NCBI RefSeq assembly: GCF_020511155.1
Contig: NZ_CP041216.1
Coordinates: 1,488,001-1,552,000, forward strand
Reading direction: 5' to 3'
From: Shewanella glacialimarina
Lineage (GTDB): Bacteria > Pseudomonadota > Gammaproteobacteria > Enterobacterales > Shewanellaceae
DNA length: 64,000 nt
The notes below the pieces were generated by a model that saw only the letters and a program-made list of their open reading frames with translations, was not told the DNA's origin and ran no database searches. A program made the position numbers and the translations under genes. Positions 59,597 to 64,000 of the stretch are shown here, in pieces (within the stretch, counting starts at the first letter, position 1; each line of letters begins with the position of its first letter).

Positions 59597-60157
59597 TTAC
59601 GCTTGCTCACTTTCGATAATGGTTTGAATATCGTGCGGATGCACTTTGACACAAATGCCATTCGCCTTGAACGCGATGGTCGGATTGGCTAAACGCTCGT
59701 TATCACCTTTAGGTGAGCTAAGTTTAACCTTCACGTCTGTTTTACCAGCAATGACAGCTGCAAGTTGCGGTACATGAGCTATTAACTGGGATACTAAATC
59801 ATCACAGGTTTGCGCATTTGAAGGAAACACTAATTCTACATGCTCCCAACCTTCCATTGGATAAATTTTATCTGATGGAAAGGGGAGTTCAACGCATTCA
59901 ATTGATGTCGTCCCCATCATCATAGGTTCAGATAATTTAATGATTAAAATTGGCCGACCATTAATTATATTATTTGAAATGACTTGACCTAGCTGAGCAA
60001 ATTCATCAGCAAGTGCTTGGGCTGTTTGGCTATTATTGACGCGTAAAGCAGCGTGATCACAAGTTAACGACAGCGAGGTTAATCCAAGCTGTGTGATAAA
60101 AGCTTGGATTTGTAAGCTAAAGTCTGGCCAAGTGTGTTGCAAAACGCTGTAATTCAT
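59597..60157 (-). CDS. yecM: YecM, VOC-fold metal-binding protein
   Basis: 186 residues, matching E. coli YecM (188) along its length: DHAALRV, ISNNIINGRPILIIKL, YPMEGWEHVELV, KLSSPKGDNERLANPTIAF and a final HPHDIQTIIESEQA. The YecM fold is related to isomerases/oxygenases with a probable metal site; the reaction is unknown. It is 41 nt downstream of the L,D-transpeptidase gene on the same strand and may be cotranscribed with it. Confidence 0.9.
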   Translation of the reverse strand: MNYSVLQHTWPDFSLQIQAFITQLGLTSLSLTCDHAALRVNNSQTAQALADEFAQLGQVISNNIINGRPILIIKLSEPMMMGTTSIECVELPFPSDKIYPMEGWEHVELVFPSNAQTCDDLVSQLIAHVPQLAAVIAGKTDVKVKLSSPKGDNERLANPTIAFKANGICVKVHPHDIQTIIESEQA

Positions 60158-60197
60158 AAAAAGTCCAAATTTTTAGGCTGCTTAAATGGCCTGTTGA

Positions 60198-60701
60198 TTA
60201 TGGCCAAATCTCAATAGGCGTGCCTTCATCAATCATGCGCCACAATTCATCCATTTCTTTATTGGTGACGGCAATGCAACCGTTAGTCCAATTGTATCTT
60301 TGCGCTTCTTCCGGTGACATGGATGAACGAGGGTTTTGACCATGGATCATAATCATACCGCCAGGGCTGATGCCTAACGCCTGCGCACGCAGTTTGTCTT
60401 CATCATTGGGATATGAAATGTGAATAGATTTGTAAAACGCGCTGTCAGGTTTTTTATAATCAAGTACGTAACGTCCTTGCGGGGTACGTTGATCGCCTTC
60501 TTTTAATTTATGTCCCTGCGGAGCATCTCCCATCGCAATAACATAGGTTTTTAATACTTTACCGTCGCGCATCACTGACATACGAGATTCGGACTTATTG
60601 ACCACCACTAAATCGATTTTAGCATGTGGCTGAGCTGAAGAAGCACTGGCAAATAAAGGGCAAGCAATACTGAGGGCGAAAAACCAATAACGCAAGTGCA
60701 T
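60198..60701 (-). CDS. L,D-transpeptidase (YkuD) family protein
   Basis: 167 residues with a cleavable signal peptide (about 1-23, ASASSA). The YkuD domain covers the rest; the active site is His120 (IHGQN) and Cys142 in WTNGCIAVTN, so it should be catalytic. These enzymes make 3-3 cross-links in peptidoglycan, attach lipoproteins, or cut such bonds. Being a minimal domain without LysM, its specific role is open. It is divergent from the potassium channel gene and just upstream of yecM. Confidence 0.9.
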   Translation of the reverse strand: MHLRYWFFALSIACPLFASASSAQPHAKIDLVVVNKSESRMSVMRDGKVLKTYVIAMGDAPQGHKLKEGDQRTPQGRYVLDYKKPDSAFYKSIHISYPNDEDKLRAQALGISPGGMIMIHGQNPRSSMSPEEAQRYNWTNGCIAVTNKEMDELWRMIDEGTPIEIWP

Positions 60702-60857
60702 GATATCTCCGTATAATGAATATTATTATTTTTACAATGCGGGTAAATTAGCCACTTTTACTCGGCTAATCAGTTAATTGAAATGATTTTAACGTTATCC
60801 GTTTGTAAATGGTATGGTTATGTTAGATATCTTTTTCAGGATTTGAGCTAAACGAGT

Positions 60858-61706
60858 ATGAACGAAGCAAACTTAGACGACTCGCCGCTAAAACAGCGTT
60901 TACGGACCATCATTTTTGGTACAGATACCCCTGAGGGTAAAGCATTTGATATTGTGCTTTTGATATCGATTGTCGCCAGTATATTGCTGATAAGCTTAGA
61001 CACAATTGGTAGTTTTCATGCGGATTATGGTGATTTTTTTCTGATCGGTGAATGGATATTTACCATTATATTTACCCTTGAATATGCACTCAGGCTTTAT
61101 TGCTCGCAAAACCGCTTACTTTACGCTCGCAGTTTTTTTGGCATAGTGGATCTATTGTCCATTCTGCCAAGTTACCTCGCATTGATCTTCCCTGGGGCAA
61201 ATTTTGCTCTTGCTATTAGGGTATTGAGATTATTTAGGGTATTCAGAGTACTGAAGTTATTACGCTTTCTTGCAGACGGTAATTTATTATTAAAAGCTAT
61301 GCTGCAGTCAAGTCGAAAAGTGTTTATATTTTTCTTTTCAGTGAGCTTAATAATATTGGTATTAAGCGTCGTTATGTATGTGGTCGAAGGCCCTAATAAT
61401 GGTTTCAGCTCAATTCCTAAATCTATGTATTGGACCATTGTGACTATCACCACTGTGGGGTACGGTGATATCACCCCACAAACGCCACTGGGTCAAGCTA
61501 TAGCAGCATTAACGATGTTGATAGGTTATTCAATCATAGCCATTCCAACCGGTATTTTAACCGCTGAGATTTCTCAAGAAATGGTCAAGGTACGTGATCT
61601 GCGTAAATGCAGTAATTGTGGCAAGGCAGGCCATGATAATGACGCCCAATTTTGTAACCATTGCGGCAGCGAATTAGAGTCGTTGGCTTCTTTAACTCAG
61701 CCATAG
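60858..61706 (+). CDS. Voltage-gated potassium channel with C-terminal zinc ribbon
   Basis: 282 residues with six membrane helices. S4 (about 120-138) carries arginines at three-residue spacing (IRVLRLFRVFRVLKLLRF), and the selectivity filter is TVGYGD at 199-204, so it is a Kv-type channel. After S6 the cytoplasmic tail contains a zinc ribbon: C251, C254, C266, C269. It should pass potassium on depolarisation in the inner membrane. The ribbon is uncommon in classical channels and may serve tetramer assembly or sensing. Confidence 0.9.
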   Translation: MNEANLDDSPLKQRLRTIIFGTDTPEGKAFDIVLLISIVASILLISLDTIGSFHADYGDFFLIGEWIFTIIFTLEYALRLYCSQNRLLYARSFFGIVDLLSILPSYLALIFPGANFALAIRVLRLFRVFRVLKLLRFLADGNLLLKAMLQSSRKVFIFFFSVSLIILVLSVVMYVVEGPNNGFSSIPKSMYWTIVTITTVGYGDITPQTPLGQAIAALTMLIGYSIIAIPTGILTAEISQEMVKVRDLRKCSNCGKAGHDNDAQFCNHCGSELESLASLTQP

Positions 61707-61793
61707 TCTGTGGTCCTTTTTTATAAGCTAAATAATGCCCCATAAACCCAATAAAGTCGTATAAGTTAATCGCGATCATTTAAAAGGATAAGC

Positions 61794-63323
61794 ATGACCA
61801 CAGCCAAGTTTGTCGAAGGGCCGATTTTACGCCATATATTAGTGATGAGTTCTACTGCCGCAGTGGGGATCTCGGCATTATTTGTCGTCGATTTATTAGA
61901 CATCTTCTTTTTAAGTTTACTGGGTGAGCAAGAGCTTGCTGCTGCTGTGGGCTATGCTGGGACTATTTCATTTTTTACCACTTCGATAGGGATTGGATTA
62001 TCTATTGCACTGGGTGCTTTGGTTTCAAGATCCATCGGAGCCAAAAACAGCGATCAAGCAAAACGCTTATTTTTAAACTGTGCCGTGGTGACATTCATTA
62101 TCAGTGTTCTGGTGGCATTGATCGTGATGAGCTTTATTCCCGAGTTACTTGCCCTTGTTGGTGCCAAAGGTTACACCGCTGAACTTGCACAAAGTTATTT
62201 ATATATATTAGTGCCATCGTTACCGGTAATTTGTCTTGCAATGGCACTGGGCGGCGCACTTCGAGCGGTAGGCGATGCCAAGTTATCGATGATGTCGACA
62301 TTAGCGGGTGGCGGTGTTAATGCGGTACTTGATCCGATTTTTATTTTTGTATTCGCTATGGGGATTGAAGGCGCCGCTATTGCATCAGTATTTTCGCGCT
62401 TTGCAGTGTTATTTATAGCAGGGCATGGGGTTTTGATTAAACATCAGCTGGTAGGCAAGTTTAACTTTGATGAGTTCAAACAGGATTTACCGATTATTTT
62501 TGCGATTGCAGGACCTGCAATGCTAACCAATATAGCCACACCGATAGGCAATGCGGTAGTCACCCGCGCTATTGCTGATTTTGGTGACAGTTATGTCGCT
62601 GGTTGGGCTATTTTAGGCCGGTTGATCCCGGTTAGTTTTGGGATGATTTTTGCGTTATCTGGCGCAGTAGGACCGATTGTAGGACAAAATTTTGGTGCTA
62701 ATGAATTTGATCGAGTTAAGCAAAGTTTGAATAAAGCGATTCAGTTCTGTGTGATTTATGTTGTCAGCGTATCGCTCATTTTATTCTTACTTCGTCATCA
62801 CATTGTGAGTGGTTTTGATATGAAAGGCGATGCTGCAGAGCTGATATTGTTCTTTTGTCAGTATATTGCGGTATTTTTCATTTTTTCGGGAATATTGTTT
62901 GTCGCCAATGCCTCTTTCAATAATTTGGGCAAAGCTAAATATTCAACCTTTTTCAATGTGGGCAAAGCCACCATAGGTACAATTCCATTTGTTTACTTTG
63001 GTGCGCAGTGGGGCGAGGTTTACGGCGTATTAATTGGCCAGATTATCGGTTCAATTATTTTTGGTCTTGCGGGTGTGATAGTGGCCTACCGATTAGTCGA
63101 TAAATTATCACATACAGATGCTGCTGAATTGTCTGCGCAGGTCTTTACTAAGTCAGACGATTTACCTTTAAACACTACGACTGTTTCTTCACCATTGTCA
63201 TCAGCATCTGCCCAAATGGCTCAGTTAGATGACGAACCCTTGTGTAAGCAGTTAGGTGAAGCAGGTGGTAAACCTAAACCTACTTCAGCCTCAACAAGTG
63301 CTCATAAGCTTGATGTAAAGTAA
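61794..63323 (+). CDS. MATE-family multidrug/cation efflux transporter
   Basis: 509 residues with twelve membrane helices and the two-fold MATE layout: GPILRHILVMSSTAAVGISA at the first helix, GAKNSDQAKRLF between, and FGANEFDRVKQSLNKA as the second-lobe equivalent. It exports drugs or organic cations using a sodium or proton gradient. A hydrophilic 60-residue C-terminal tail is rich in Ser/Thr/Ala. It lies 87 bp downstream of the channel gene, behind an AAAAGGA ribosome site. Confidence 0.9.
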   Translation: MTTAKFVEGPILRHILVMSSTAAVGISALFVVDLLDIFFLSLLGEQELAAAVGYAGTISFFTTSIGIGLSIALGALVSRSIGAKNSDQAKRLFLNCAVVTFIISVLVALIVMSFIPELLALVGAKGYTAELAQSYLYILVPSLPVICLAMALGGALRAVGDAKLSMMSTLAGGGVNAVLDPIFIFVFAMGIEGAAIASVFSRFAVLFIAGHGVLIKHQLVGKFNFDEFKQDLPIIFAIAGPAMLTNIATPIGNAVVTRAIADFGDSYVAGWAILGRLIPVSFGMIFALSGAVGPIVGQNFGANEFDRVKQSLNKAIQFCVIYVVSVSLILFLLRHHIVSGFDMKGDAAELILFFCQYIAVFFIFSGILFVANASFNNLGKAKYSTFFNVGKATIGTIPFVYFGAQWGEVYGVLIGQIIGSIIFGLAGVIVAYRLVDKLSHTDAAELSAQVFTKSDDLPLNTTTVSSPLSSASAQMAQLDDEPLCKQLGEAGGKPKPTSASTSAHKLDVK

Positions 63324-63364
63324 TTCAATACCCTGCGGTTAATCCACATGTTGGGTATTGAATT
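63322..63364. terminator. 12-bp inverted repeat between the MATE and pepE genes
   Basis: AATTCAATACCC (63322-63333) and GGGTATTGAATT (63353-63364) with a 19-nt loop. It lies between convergent genes and could end both. Confidence 0.6.
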
Positions 63365-63415
63365 AAATGATTATCAGTGCTTTCAGTCGTAATAAGTCAC
63401 TGTAAGTAAATTATA

Positions 63416-64000
63416 TTAGGATAAGTACTGTGATAAATCCGTGCCAGGCTCAATAGGCACTTCTTGCTGTTCACCCTGGAATAAATAGCCTGGCTTGTTA
63501 CCCACTAATGTCAGCTTACTATCAGCGAGCTTAAGTGCAGTACCTTCTTGAATAGCAATAATGGGGGTGAGCGGATCCACTTGAGTAAACTCATACAAAC
63601 GCTGGGCACGAGTTTCACCATTATGGCCCGGTGCTTGATAATTACTGTAATGTGGATTTATTTGAAATGGCACTAGGCCGATAGCGGTAAATGAAGGCGG
63701 CTCAATAATTGGCATATCGTTGGTGGTACGAATTGACAAGCCAGCAATGTTAGAGCCAGCGCTCCAGCCCACATAAGGCTTACCTTCACTGACCTGCTGT
63801 TTAATCAGGTGAACTAAATCATAACGATATAATTCATTGAGTAATTGGAAAGTATTACCGCCACCAATAAAAATACCATCGGCATCATTTATGGCTTGTT
63901 TTGGATCGCCGTATTCATCAATGCTACTAATATTGATGGGTAAATCAGCTAAGCCTTGGCGGACTTTTTCCAAATATTCACTGTAGCTCATACCAATACC
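63416..64000 (-). CDS. pepE: PepE, peptidase E (alpha-aspartyl dipeptidase), 5' end beyond window
   Basis: 195 codons are visible; the frame stays open to the window end, so about the first 40 residues are missing compared with E. coli PepE (229). [12 protein letters not shown], the nucleophile elbow GWSAGSN (Ser), TNDMPI and [18 protein letters not shown] match PepE closely. It is a cytoplasmic S51 serine peptidase that cuts dipeptides with N-terminal aspartate. It converges on the MATE gene. Confidence 0.92.
   Translation of the reverse strand, partial: GIGMSYSEYLEKVRQGLADLPINISSIDEYGDPKQAINDADGIFIGGGNTFQLLNELYRYDLVHLIKQQVSEGKPYVGWSAGSNIAGLSIRTTNDMPIIEPPSFTAIGLVPFQINPHYSNYQAPGHNGETRAQRLYEFTQVDPLTPIIAIQEGTALKLADSKLTLVGNKPGYLFQGEQQEVPIEPGTDLSQYLS

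Overview
The window looks like chromosomal DNA of a Shewanella species. The reasons are the 16S rRNA sequence, AT-leaning gammaproteobacterial codon use, and Shewanella/Alteromonadales-type content: the Sap and Psp/YcjXF blocks, a Pla-1/VolA-type lipase, a DUF4212 plus sodium:solute symporter module, and an rrn operon with tRNA-Ile and tRNA-Ala in its spacer. By eye I cannot assign the species; a cold-water member of the S. frigidimarina type would fit.

Layout. 1-3.9 kb, minus strand: sapABCD, a peptide-type ABC importer, with sapD cut by the window edge. 4.0-9.3 kb: the phage-shock stress module, with pspF divergent from pspABC behind a sigma-54 promoter, then ycjX-ycjF. 9.5-15.6 kb: a small ComEA-like DNA-binding protein, yciK, a large lipase lipoprotein, sohB and an AraC-type regulator. 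15.6-20.8 kb, minus strand: two paralogous two-CxxCH lipoproteins of unknown function. One is fused to a beta-helix domain; the other is split by a 1.2 kb IS3-family element. 21-26 kb: a two-repeat DUF3083-like protein, then tesA divergent from and overlapping the ybbA-ybbP ABC exporter. 26.3-34.3 kb: a methyltransferase, recR, htpG (sigma-32 promoter), ybbN, adk, a small unknown ORF, gsk and nadE. This resembles the E. coli recR-htpG-adk-gsk order but lacks dnaX/ybaB and hemH. 34.5-39.8 kb: a WD40-like lipoprotein, an unknown protein, a membrane-anchored hydrolase and a diguanylate cyclase. 40.3-45 kb: a DUF4212/symporter pair, a cNMP-CBS-nucleotidyltransferase protein and a DEDDh exonuclease. 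45-47.6 kb: a KAS III enzyme, a GntR regulator and gmhB. 47.7-53.5 kb: a complete rrn operon (16S, tRNA-Ile, tRNA-Ala, 23S, 5S).

Directly behind the 5S gene lies the most unusual structure: five 44-bp copies of the 5S 3' end, all sharing the same altered junction. Each is followed by an intergenic unit with a terminator-like hairpin, at a period of about 125-140 bp. The last 10 kb holds a GST, a DJ-1-like protein with a TetR regulator and matching operators, a double PTPS-fold protein, an M23 peptidase, a GFA protein, yecM, an L,D-transpeptidase, a voltage-gated potassium channel with a zinc ribbon, a MATE exporter and the 3' part of pepE.

The genes are mostly housekeeping and envelope stress functions. 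The best candidates for new biology are the 5S-tail array, the beta-helix/heme lipoprotein pair, the double PTPS protein with its complementary halves, and the TetR/DJ-1 operator pair.
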